A DNA stretch of 64,000 nt from assembly GCA_018907035.1 (NCBI GenBank), contig JACCIC010000036.1, positions 1,195,001 to 1,259,000 of the forward strand, read 5' to 3'. Origin of the DNA: Sycobia sp. Sy_11. Taxonomy: Eukaryota; Arthropoda; Insecta; Hymenoptera; Epichrysomallidae. Under the pieces are notes generated by a model. That model made no database searches. It had not been told where the DNA came from and saw nothing but the letters and a program-made list of their open reading frames with translations. The translations under genes and the position numbers were made by a program. Shown here one piece after another: positions 28,645 through 41,800 of the stretch; position 1 is the stretch's first letter; each line of letters begins with the position of its first letter.

Positions 28645-29140
28645 ATTCAGACGAAGCGCGAGCTATTCTTCAAGGGCGAGACGACCGGCTCGTCGATAAC
28701 CTCGCCACCGGCCGTGCCCTCGGTCCCGCCGCCCCAGCCGCCGGGCTCGCTCGTCAACAACTCGGGCGGCGCGGGCACGACGACGGTGCCCTCGGCGCCC
28801 CCGCCCACGGCGCCGCCACCGAGCGCCCCGGCCAAGCCGAAGCCGGGCGGCGGCGGTGGCGGCGGCGGCGGCGGCCCGCCTAACCATCACCATCAGACCG
28901 ACGGCTCCGAGGACAGCAACAGGCGCGAGACCGCGCGGGCGGCCGAGCTCGCCGCCCTGAGCGCCAAGGAGGCGGCGGCCGCGGCGGCGAACTCGTTCGG
29001 CTCGGCGACGACGCCGAGACAGGCGCCGCCGCCCACCAAGTCCAAGGAGCTCGACGGCTACGTCGGCTTCGCTAATCTGCCCAACCAGGTTTACAGAAAG
29101 GCGGTCAAGAAGGGCTTCGAGTTCACCCTCATGGTTGTCG
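28645..29140 (+). CDS. pnut: pnut exon: Pro/Ala/Gly-rich N-terminus and pre-P-loop helix
   Basis: The exon follows a pyrimidine-rich acceptor (ctgtttcag) and ends at MVVG before a gtgggt donor, phase 1. It begins [12 protein letters not shown], then has Pro-rich repeats, a ten-Gly run at about residues 68-77, HHH, an Ala-rich helix-like stretch and finally [20 protein letters not shown], the conserved septin segment whose basic residues bind membrane phosphoinositides in the family. The exon is far more GC-rich than its surroundings, which produces long spurious open frames on both strands. The Pro/Gly region corresponds in position to the low-complexity N-terminus of fly Peanut but does not resemble it residue by residue. 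Entry phase is 0, so the preceding coding exon must end on a codon boundary. Confidence 0.95.
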
Positions 29141-32100
29141 GTGGGTAGATTTATACGCGTATAAATGTATATAACGTATCGATTTTCTAAAGTCGCCGCG
29201 AGGCGATTTATTCACTTGTTTTTTATACGTTCTTCAACTTTACTCGCTGACCTCGGACAATTAAATCGGGTATATAAGATATTTTATAACAATTAATGCT
29301 TTGAGCAGTCGTTTGTCTCGAAGCTAGTCTCTAAGGTCGAATAAGGGGATGGTATTACTATTTTTGAAAATTTTGGAGTAAAACGCGTGTTTAATCAGAT
29401 TGAGGAGTTTAAAGTTTTTTGGTCGATTTAAATTTTCAAATAGCTAAATATTAACAGCTTTGTTCTTAATTCCTTAATTCGGATTTCCGAACCCTCAGAC
29501 TATATCTGTGTCATGTTTTACCAGAGCTACATTCGAATCTTCTCAAATAAATAATCAAATAATTACACACGCGCGCGCGCAATTAGTTTTGGAAGCAAAT
29601 GGTATATATATAGTTATATAATCAAATATTGACATGAACACAAAATTAATACGTATGTAATAATGTTCGCATATTGATGGATTTCGATTATTTAGCTGGA
29701 CATATTTTTCTCTTTCTATCTATTATTATTCTTAAACCTATTATGGATAAGACCACAATGAAAAGGCTTGTTTAATGATTGAACAGGAGTAGGTATCCGC
29801 GTTTAAGTACTTTTCGTTATATTCGTTTGCTGATGGACGTAAAGCCAATAAAATATTTGCAGACTTTACGATGTCAACTTCCTGATACATCAGCATAGTT
29901 CACGATAATAAACTAAATTTTTTTTCTGTGCTCTACATGTAGAAAACGATATAATAGACATTTAATGGTAAAAGATGTAAGATAAAACATTCTATAACTG
30001 TGTAATGTTTTTTATAATATATTAATTTTCAAATTATTGATGACAATCACATAATAGACTTTAATTAATTCCTACTTGTTTTAAAAAATCAAACGTTATA
30101 TGAAAATAGAGGTATATCGAGCAGTCTTCGAGAAAAGAAAATTTTCTTACCTTGATATCAAATATAAAATTTATATTTCAGGTGCAACAATAGTTCGCTT
30201 GAATATTTAAAGATTCCAATGTTTTTAAGTAACAAACAATATAGAATAGCAGGAAGTAAAGCAGAACTCCAATCAATATTCCGTTTTTAATATCAATTGT
30301 TTTATCAAATTTTTATACCTTTCTTATCGATTCAACTGTAACCCAGTAAATATTAATGTAATCCAGTAAAAATAAAGTAATATAAAATTTTATCTTGCAT
30401 ATTAAAGTAGATGAACCATTATAAATTTTTACTAATGTCAGTAGATGTTCTTTTGCCGCATTGCTTAAATTTATAAATAAAAGATAACCGCGAAAAATAT
30501 TCTGCTAATGTGAAAAATAATATATTTATTTTCATAAATCTCGAAATTTCTTTCGACCAAATTTTATATATCGTTGTCAGAAACGGGCTTTATATTCAAT
30601 TTTGATAAACACACGTGACGGGATATTAAAATATTAACATTTCCGCCAAATGAAATTGCACACCCAAAATTCTTAAGTAATTAAACAATCCTTTCTATTT
30701 TTATTTTTATCTCGTACCGAACGAAATTCCACCAATTTCTGACTCTTTCTCTCTGCCTCTTTCTTGCTTCGGAGAATAAACTAACACCGCATCGTCATAT
30801 CGAGTGTGAATCAATAAAATTATCGCGTTCGATTTCCTGTTGAATTGGAATTTCTGTTCAGTTGGATGAAAATACCTTCAACATTTTGAATAATTTGTAA
30901 ATAAATTGTTAAAATTTACGAAAAATTACATTAATGAATTTAAAATAATATATTTTAATCCCAATACGGCATGGTGCTTGCATACATTTTGATATGCTTA
31001 ATTTGAATCATTAAGTTCACTTAACTTCAAAACCCTAAAAATTTTGATTGATTGGTAAAAAATGGCGATAATTCGCCAAATTTGACAAGAAACTGTCAAA
31101 CATGATTTTTGAGTTCTGAATCCTATATATTTATTTACAATTACCTGCTTGAACCCTAGATTGGGTCTGTAACTCATTGAATCTTATTATCTAATATACC
31201 AAAATAGAACATCTGAGCAGTTATTATTTTCAATGAGATTCTGTGCCAAAGAAATTCAGCATTAAAATTTTGAGCGTAAATTCAATTTTCGCAAAGATAT
31301 AATTCGTCTTATGCAAGATTTTATAACACAAAAACAATTATACTTCTTTTTGATTGAAATGCATTGAAAAAATAAATAAATATAATAATGATTTAACTTC
31401 ATTTGCATTATTATTCGTATTTTTAGATATCAGTAATTCAGCAAGAATATACATTTTTAGATTCAGAACATATTATACATACAAATTATATTTTGTTCGT
31501 CATTTTTGTTCAATTACTCGAAATGTTTAAACACTTGAACTAAACGAACTGAAATTCGAATTTAGAATATTAAAATATAAAAATTATATATTACATATAC
31601 AGTTTAGAATTTTTTCTAGGTTTATTAATCTTTGGAAGCAAGGAAAGGTCTTCTTGGTGGGCAATAGAATATCTTGCTGGATTTTAGTTTTCTGGTCGAA
31701 ATATTAATTTCTCGATAATCGTTTCCTATTTTTAATATTATTTAATGTAAACATGCCCAACTAATTTCACATTCCTTCATCCATCTCAAATCTCTTATCT
31801 TTTTAATGTTTATTTATTAAAAATACTGGATTGTTTTATTTGCACAAGGCTGTAATTATAGGTTTTTCTATTTAATGTAACATAACATCATTGTTCTTGA
31901 TCAATGGAATTTTTAAATAATCAACTGTTTAGAGTTTTCAATAAATAATTTATTATTTAAATTACAACTCACCTAATAGAAATCCAGTGGAAAGAGAGCT
32001 GATGTCTTGGTTGCGTTCACGTTTTTATAGATTGCCCCCTCCCTCGATTGCAAACGTTTCCGAAAAAATTGAAAATTGCATTAGAACTTTCGGGGCACTT

Positions 32101-35100
32101 CACCTCGCAGCCTTTCGGCCCGGAATATTCCAAACCTTAATGGAATCTTTCTCTATCTTGTAGAGTTGGCGTTTTTATCTCTATAATTTATAGAGTTTTC
32201 AGCTTTCGAAAATTCCCAGATTTTTCACGAGGTAAAAACATGCATTTAAAACTATAGCTTTCGAAAACCTTTAGTTTTCTGGGCACGACACCGGCGTCTC
32301 GAATTACATGTTTTTACTTATGAAATAAATGGTATTTTCCAGTCACAGCACTGTATAAAATTGTTGCGTCCCGAAAATATCTAATATTACTTTGATATTA
32401 TATTTATTTGTATTTTTAAAAACATTTATAAAAATTTCCACTGTCTTTCTTATAAAAATTTGACAGTGTTCAATTTGATCAAATAGAATTTTTTTTCCTT
32501 TTTTTATTTTTAATAATATTATTTTTTATAATTAAATTTAAATTAATTATCTTCTTTTGTTTAATGAATTTCTAGAAGATCTAGAAATTTCATTTGTCAA
32601 CATTTGACATCATATATTTTTGTTTACATTTATAAAATAAATATAATATAAAATAAATGATTTTATATTTCTATGGATACTTAATAAGTCTTATTTATTT
32701 ACCTTTTTTCTTAATTTTTATTATTATAATTTATAAATAAACTTTTCATAAAATTGCATAAAATTTTCATACAAAACACAATTATTATAACTATATATTT
32801 AAATATATAAACATAATACGAAAAACAAACGAACGCTGTCTTTTAAATTTAAGATTTAAATGACCGCAGGACATTTAAATTTCTTCTTCGCAATTGTTTT
32901 ATTATCTATTTGAAATAACGAAAATATACATATATAGGATTCATAACAAAACTACGATAAATTAAATATATTATTTTTTTATTTTATTTTTACTTATTAA
33001 AATAGATCAATTTTATAACTAATATACAAAGGAGTCGGTAACAATCATCCTCTTCTCCACAGAATAAATTTTAACATAATAAAAGGAGTTTTTTATACCC
33101 TAGCGGAGAGGTTGCGTATTTTTCGAGGTTTAACGATTGTGGCCATCAATTTTCAATCTTTCATGCGTTAAATACCTTTCGTACAAGTTTTTTCTCAGGA
33201 TAGCATTATCCCTTAGATCTAGGTCCTGTAAAGTTTAATGGTATTTTTCGAATTTTCTCAAAATTTTTGCGATTTTTTTTTGCAAGTGGCTCGAGATTTT
33301 GAAGATATTTTTTGATAAATAGTCCTTGGATTCCGGCTCGTTAAGTCGAAAAACATAAAGGCCTGTGGGCTCCACTTTCGGGAACGGCTCATGTTTTATT
33401 TTTTTCATCGCATGATCATCGAAGGAACGACTATATTAGTGCGACTCGCGCAGAACTGCGTCAGAAAAATTTGCCGCAGCTGCTCAGTAGGCCTCGCACT
33501 CGTGCAGAAATAATACAGGCGGCACACGAAACGCGCGCGCCACTTGCTCGACAGATGCAAGTTTTGAACACGCCGAGTTACGAGGCCAGTCGGTCGAAAA
33601 AGTGGAAGAGACGTTCTTCGTTTTCGTATACGTATATATATATATACAATACAAATGTTCATTTTCTCTTTTCTCATGTGGTCTACAATACGCCCCCGCA
33701 TGCAGTCGCTAGTCCGAGACTGCATCTTGATACGATCGTAGTATATATAGTGTAGCTATATATGCGATCTTTAATCGCATGTATGATAGAATGTATATAT
33801 AATGTATACTCGATACCCAGGCAGTACACGATCTGTGGAACTTTACTATACTCGTAAAAATGCTTGTAAATGCAAAAGTTGCAAGAATTTTATAATGATG
33901 AGAAATATATTTATTGCATAGGCATTTGATTATATGTAAGCAGATGAAATTTTGAAACATTTTCATTATGAAAATATTATATAGTAAATAATAAAACTAC
34001 TTTCACAATCGTGATAATGTTTTGGCAGACCATCGCGGAACAATCTCATTTCGTCCAATTTATTATGATGTTTACAATTAATACAATACGTATTTAAACA
34101 TTGTCTTATTAAAATACAGTTTCATATAAATAATAATATTATGATCAATCAAATATATATTTTAAATTGATTATGATCATTAGTTATTGGGATATTAAAT
34201 ATCTGGTTATGTAGTTCCTGTTTTCTTATCTTGCTATCGAAAAGTTATCCATTTGAGTTTGATAAGGAGTGAGCATCAGATATGGCTGATTGATTTGTAT
34301 CAGATTGAAGGGAATGGCACATTTTCTCCATAATGAACATTATAAAGTTTTAAGAGCTCAAAATGCTCTCCCATTTATAGGATATTGCATTTTCTTATAC
34401 GTATAAGCGTTTTCCTCTAATAATGAAATTACAAATATTATACAGTGAGAAAATTTTTTTCATAAAAATCCCTATTTTGGGAATCAAATTAATAAAAAGA
34501 ATAATATTTTAAGGAACAAAATTTAGAATTTCTTAGTAATAGTAAATAAAATCTTGAACAATTACAAAACAGATTAGTTGGTCAGACATCCATTCATGGG
34601 AATAAATTTAACAAAATTATAATTGAACATGGCTGAGCAATACTAATTTTGAGTACATAAGTTGGTTAGAACATTTTTGCTTGCAATCTTATACTTATTT
34701 TTTTTTCTTTTATGTTATTTAACGTCGCTCTATTTATGCTTCCAAATATCGGTGCTAATCAGCCACGGAGGTCTACGATGTGTTTGTAAAGAAAGCACAT
34801 GTAAATAATTACAGCGGTGCCTGTATCAATCGGTCGAGACCGGGATTTGAACTCGAATCATCTTATACTTATTTGAAATACTATTCTAAAAATAATGGTT
34901 TTCATTAAGAAGGAACTGTGACTCATTTAATTAGAGAGAAATAATCAGATTTATCTCGTCCAATCTCGATCGAACCATCCATGCCTGATTGCCTCTCCTT
35001 GTAATCTTATATCCCTTTAAACCTAGTTATAGTAGAGTATCTGCGTTATATCCAAGATTAAGCAAACTAATAGGTTTGCCCGAGAACATAGTCTGAGTCG

Positions 35101-35775
35101 AGGTCCGCATGCAAGGGAGGAAAAAACAACTTTCGATGATGCAGTTAGTGTAGGGACGGAAATCGAATTTTTATCCTATAGAAAGAAAGATGATCAAAAT
35201 AGACTTATCGTAACAAAAATGACGTTTAAAAGTATTATAGTTTTAAAAAAGTCACCATTCCTTTATTGTTCGTTCTATGGTTTCACCAGGTTCCACTCTC
35301 CCTCGTCAGGAATGACGCGTGCGTCAAATTTCTTCATATGGAGGACGCACTTGCATAATGCGAATTTGGTTTTCCAGACGCTCGCTTCTACACATTTTAT
35401 ATTTACATGAGTCTTATTCTTTTACCCTCCGTATAAACATATATTCGACGAGTTGTTTCTGTTGTTGGATCGAACGTTACAGGAGTGGCCGTACAAATTT
35501 GTTCCTATAATAATTGATCGACTTATATCGGATTGTCGTCGGGAAGAAATATAGTATTTCGAATAAGCCAATAGGAATTTTACGAACCGTCTTTGATCGT
35601 ATAGACCAGGTCATAACGACCAGAATTTGAAAATGATTTATTACCGTATCTACCTTGGTGATTGTTTTTTATTTTTATAAATAAAGTATAAGCAGTGATT
35701 ACTGAGTGGGGATTTTAGAAACTTGAAACTAAACTAAATTATCTAAAAACTGAAAGTATCGATATAGTTTTTACA

Positions 35776-35836
<61 letters not shown>

Positions 35837-38800
35837 TAAATATTTATGCAAGAAGAATTAATGCCGAAATATATATCCATGCAAAATTATTGTTTCTTTA
35901 AATAAATATACATGTAGAAACGACCATTTATACCGCGGGTATCTCGTTCAATTCCAGCATTCGAGGCCAACCAAGACTTTTTTTAACAAAAAATTTGTTT
36001 TCACAGCAAATCCACCCCCTTCCCCCATCTTCGGCACCACTCCTTGAATGAAGCGAGAGCGTGTTTGGCAACTTATTAATAGCCCCATGATATGTCGAAG
36101 TTGAACTCTAATGGCTGCGCACCGACCCAATGCCAGAGCCCGCGTGATTTGAGATTTTTTTCAACAAATCAAAATACCGAGAAAAATCGTCGTAAACAGC
36201 ACTTTCTAAATATATCGATATAAATTAAATAATACCCTCGTAGTTATCTCAAAATTGATAAAACTACTTAATATTGCGCATTTGAAACGTCGATATCACT
36301 TAAATTATTATTAAAATTTTATACTGTTAAAGCTAAGCCTTGTTTATATATCAATCGTACCTAAATGCAAATTTCCAAATTTTATTAAAATCAATAGATA
36401 GCAAAATAAATCTTGTTAATAACGAGACTACGCGGGATGCGTATAAGCATGCTTGAAATACTGAAATTGGACGGCAAACAAGTGTGGCTTTTTACCGAAG
36501 CTTCAAGACACCCCAAGGTAGAATTTTTGTGTGCGCCCTTATAAGCATTACTAAAAAAGTTACCATGTATAAAACATGCTTGGACACTATCACATACTAC
36601 AGCCACATTTTCATGGATTATTCAGAGCACTTCGAGTTGAAATCTTTATGAAATATCGCATTATGTATTATCAGTAATGTATATCAATATTAAATAAAAT
36701 ATTAAGGCCATGTATTTTGTTATTTTTCGCAATAACTATTGAATTTTATATAACATTGAGAAAGATGTATTTTTTCAACATGAAATTAAAAAAAAAAAAC
36801 AAGAGATTTTGGAGTTTGAAATTTGTAATATTATAAGCAACTTTATGACTGTTATTGGAAATTTCGCTCAAAAACAGCCATTTAAGATGAGTATCCTGGC
36901 ACTTTGTTGTTTATTTTTAATTGAAAATTTTTTTTTTAATTTTAATAACGCAGAAAAGTTACATCACGTTGCGTATAATATGCACGCATATTACGAGCGC
37001 GTCCTCCGATGTCTTTTTTGTTTTGTCTCCTTAACTAATATAGCACGGAGTAGATAATTCCTGTGGTAGTTGCTGGTTATTGGAGGCTCCACCTACCCCT
37101 GGAAGCACACGCGGCGCGGCTCGATCGAAAAATATTTGCGGATATCCCCGAAGACGCGCGAACTTTTTTTTTTTCGTTTTTAAATCTTTCGCATACAGAT
37201 ACTAATAATCAGCGGCTTTATTCTCAACTCTCCCTTGCGCGATACATGATGCGTTCTATAACGATTCTTGAAATTTCACAGGCGAGTCAGGACTTGGCAA
37301 ATCGACGATGATAAATTCCCTCTTCCTCACGGATATATACAGCGCCGAGCATCCCGGGCCCAGTCTGAGGATGAAGAAAACCGTCGCAGTGGAGACCAGC
37401 AAAGTACTGCTGAAGGAGAACGGGGTGAATCTCACGCTGACGATCGTCGACACGCCCGGATTCGGCGACGCCGTCGACAATAGCAATTGGTGAGTCCGAT
37501 GCGCGAGAGCGTTGCGGCATCATCTATATGTATATATTAATATAGGAATATTTTCAATAACTCATAAGAAATCATATAGAAAAAAGTATTCTAACATCTA
37601 AGAAACAAAGTATCATATCTTGGAAACTGGAAGAGCGTTACGTCTTTTGATCGAATCGTTTTGTAAGAATAAAAAGCTTAATAAGAAGTTTTTCGATAAT
37701 GGATAGTAAAAAAATAGCTTCAAAATGTTTAAAAGTAAAAATTGTACAGCTGATCTTCCTCGCGATATATCGATATTTTATAAAAACGACATTTATAAGG
37801 ATTGCTTTACATTCTCGGCGCTATAAGTGTCCACTGTAATAATAGATCACTAGAAATTTGATATGGCTTCTGAAGAAACATTTCTAATCAATATTGTGTT
37901 CGTGGCTTCTTCTGATTGACGGTTGCGAGGGAAAATATGTGAAAAATAACGTTTTGAGCGATATTGCTCAAATCGTTGCCGTATGTATTTGTCTCAATAA
38001 ATTTTTTCTCTCAATGAAGTTCCTACTTTTCATCAGGGAGGAAAACTTTGACTTATGAAACATTTTTACTATAATTTTATTAATATATTCTACACTCGGC
38101 ACTAGTTTTCGATAGAATAATACTGTACGTATAGACTTATTTAATGTTTAATATTTTTTCTCATATTCTTCTTATGCGTTCATGAGTCTGTAATAAAAAT
38201 CCTTTCTTTTGGATATTCAAAGATGCGTATTGTAATCTCTTAAGGTTCTTGAACAAGTAATCGAGTTGCCCTGCCTAATAATAATTTACTGTAAATAATT
38301 TATTTTTATTAATTGAAACGTGTCGGAGTCAATCGATTCATTTAAGTAGATTGATTATTTATAAATAAATTAAAAATAAAATCGAATGCATTGCAAACCA
38401 AATATGTATATTATAACTTCGCTTCTCCATACAGTTCGGAGAGAATTTAAAAGTCCCCACGCGCTGCTGTCGAAAACATTCGCGGCGCGAGAAAGTCACG
38501 CGCAAAAAAGTCGCGGGACTATATACGCGCGAGCGCGCGCGGCGTCGCTTTTTTCCGCTATAACTCTTCTAAAAATAGCACGAGTACGCGACGGAGGGCG
38601 AGGCAAAAGGGGGAGGCAAGAGGGGGAGGCAAGAGGGACAAGGGGGGAAGGAGGGTCGGAGAACAGCGGGGGAGAGGCGTATCGTCAGGGACAGCGAGGT
38701 GAATTTGATTCTATATATCTTAATATTGTTCGCTACAGCTGGGAGCCCGTGATCGAGTACATCGAGAACAAGTACGAGGAGTTCCTGAACGCGGAGTCGC

Positions 38801-41800
38801 GGGTGATGAGACGCCAGATACCCGATAGCCGGGTCCACTGCTGCCTCTACTTCGTCGCGCCCTCGGGCCACGGGCTGAAGCCCCTCGACGTCGAGTTCAT
38901 GCAGCGGCTGCACGACAAAGTCAACATCATACCCGTTATTGCCAAGGCCGATACCATGACACCCGACGAATGCGCCTATTTTAAGAAACAAGTACGTATA
39001 TGCATTTGTACACGTATATTTTCTGCATATATACATTTTCTGTTTCTGCGTGTATATGCATATTAGGCTTTGAGAAGCTTTGCACGACTTCTCAAAAATT
39101 TTAAACACCGTGAGCTCTAGTGAGTATAGAACATAAGGAATGTATTTTATTTTTTAATCGAACAATATTTAAGGGCGTCCATGCCCTTTTGGGTTAAATT
39201 TTGAATTATATATATATTTTTTTTTATAAATTTTGCTCAATGTTGTTCTAATTGTAGATATTTATTGGTTAGAAAAAGTTTGGTGCTCTAGTTGGTGTAA
39301 AAACTAATCGGTTCAAGTTCGGCCGAAGATACTCGTTCTCGGATTCGATTTAAGGCATCTTCTACTGTTTCTATGCCTGTAATTTTAGTACACCATTTAT
39401 ACACTCGTTTATAAAAACAATAGCAGAAAATATATTAATAAAATTGTTAAGGCCAAATGATGGTGTTGGTTTCAATTCCAAAAACGGAAACAATACCTTT
39501 ATATAGTTATAGAAGAGAAGTTTTTGCAGTGGGGAAAAAGTGTCAAAAAAGAAAAAAACTAATCTTAACATAAAAACTATAACTCAGGATCTTCATGACC
39601 GATGCCTATTGTTATAGGCCATCAGTCGCAAGAAGACATTACGAATTTTTTTAAACTCGTAGACACTCTTAATTATTGTTCGATTAAAAAAACATACCAT
39701 TGCACTCCTATATTAGAGTCTATCTACAGAGTTTATCGCACTGCAACGTTTTAAAAAGTCGCGCCAAACTTTACAGTCTATTAAATTAATAAATATTTTT
39801 ATTGGTCTTACAGTCCAATTAAATTAAAAATAATATATAATTAATGAACAATTATAATGAGAGTCAGACTGTCCTTGTTTAAAATCATCCCCGTAAACTA
39901 ATCTGAAATAAAAAATTTATTAGCTAAAATAAGTCTATCACACGCGCGCGCGCGCGCGCACAAAACACAAAGCCTGTCAGACGCGTGTCTGCTCGCGAAT
40001 GATGTCGTCTCGTCCCCTATATAAGCGCGACCAAAAAATTTTGGGGACTTTAACGACCGATTTGTTTATCTCTCTCCTCCATTCCCTCATCCTCATTCAA
40101 GAATGTCGTCTTTTATCAAAGCGCTCCGGAATGTCGAACCTATATGCTTTCTATAAATAGCAGAGAGCGAAAGGAATGTAGAAGGAGTCGCGTTTATATT
40201 TATGGCCTGATTAATAATAATTAAGAACGTTTAAGTAAAAAAATGTTACAAATTTTATGCGGATACTTTAACCAAGTGTCTTTTGAGATTGCTTAGCTAA
40301 AATAATGACAGTCAGAATGTCCTTGTTTGTATTCACCCCCGTAGAATCTGAAATAAAACTTATTACTACAATAAATTATATTAAAAATTAATAATAAAAT
40401 AAAAATAAAAACAAAACTTGTATTATATAAAATGCTCTTATCGATGCCGGAATATTGCATCAGAACAGGTAAAAATCGTACCTGTTTATATTGTTATTAC
40501 CCATTATTGTATAGTTAGCCTTTTTTATATATTATATTGTATTTTGTTAACATTAATAATTTATTTTCAGATATTAAACGAAATTGCTCAGCACAAAATA
40601 AAAATATATGAGTTTCCTGAAGCAGAAGACGAGGAAGAAAGCAAATTGCAAAAGGTCCTAAGGGACAGAGTTCCCTTTGCAATAGTTGGAGCAAACACAG
40701 TCATTGAACATGATGGGAGCAAAGTACGAGGTAGAAAATATCCTTGGGGTGTGGTAGAAGGTTTGTGTTTTAATATTATTTTTAGAAATTAAGCTATTTG
40801 GTATAATAATAAAAATAAATTTATATATGATATATAGGCAAACAAATAATTTACTTTGATAGAAATTATTTTAAATTGAAAATAAATAAAATTTGAATAT
40901 CAATCTGTGGAAAACATGCGTTCGTTATGTTAAAATTATTTAATATTACATTTTAACAATTCACCACGAAATATTACCAGATCACATAAAAATAAATTAG
41001 TTTATAGAGTAATCATTAAGTATTGACATTCTTTTATGCTTAATGAAATACAATATAAAAATCGTAAAATAAAAAAAAATGTCAAGTGAATTTTCTTATT
41101 TTACTACAAGCTACTATTTAAATATAAAATTTAAAATATTTGATTTTCTTATTAATTGTATAATGAATGACAATAAAATATTTGCTACAATTTAATCATA
41201 TTCTGTTTATGTAATTTATACGATCATCAATTGCTACAAAATTATTAATCAATAATTTTTTATATGATTATAATGATGGATACATGTACAATATTATGAT
41301 TTTTTAAGAAACTGTATATGTAGACATCCAAAATTGTTTTTTATACCATTGCTTATTAAGACTAAATTGTAATTAGTAAAGGTAAATATTATTACTGTTT
41401 TTTAATAGAATTTTGCTTTTACAGTTGAAAACTTGGAACATAATGATTTTATTGCACTGAGAAACATGATAATCCGAACACATTTGCAAGACTTGAAGGA
41501 TGTAACGAACAACGTTCATTATGAAAATTTCCGTTGTCGCACCTTGGCATGCCTTAGTGTAGATGGAAAACCCGCAAGGGTGTCTAATAAGTGAGTAATC
41601 TTTTTTGCATTTTTAAATAAAAACAAATATTACATTAGTTGCATATCATTTAGAGCAAATTAACGACTACTCTATTTCATCTTACTATAATCAGATAAAG
41701 AAATACTTTTATTATTAATGCTTACGATTTTTTTTCTTTTTTTAATAGTGCATGTATCAAAAACAATGGCTTGATAACAAACTATAGATTTATTTACTAA

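Larger units (their letters stand above)
29141..37281 (+). other. pnut intron (8.1 kb)
   Basis: It is AT-rich with a GT-AG boundary. It contains a short Z-prone CACGCG tract at 29565-29581, a GC-richer island at 33400-33730, a SINE copy at 34701-34859 and a TA array at 35779-35833. The opposite-strand open frame at 36391-36606 has no recognised similarity. No further exon was found. Confidence 0.6.
38992..40570 (+). other. pnut intron with two dispersed-repeat fragments
   Basis: It contains copies C (39779-39930) and D (40302-40370) of the dispersed family in the same orientation, and a (CG)n tract at 39940-39963 directly after copy C. Confidence 0.6.

Noticed and set aside
28584..28893. Long open frames in other frames and antisense over the GC-rich pnut exon
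   Set aside because: They are shadows of a stop-poor GC-rich coding exon; only the frame ending in MVVG joins the rest of the septin.
36391..36606. 71-codon minus-strand frame, and a + strand frame opposite it, as possible transposase relic
   Set aside because: Both frames read plausibly but neither shows a motif I can name, and no terminal repeats were found around them.
38569..39108. 179-codon antisense open frame over the G4 exon
   Set aside because: The opposite strand encodes a highly conserved septin segment; the antisense frame follows from its codon composition.
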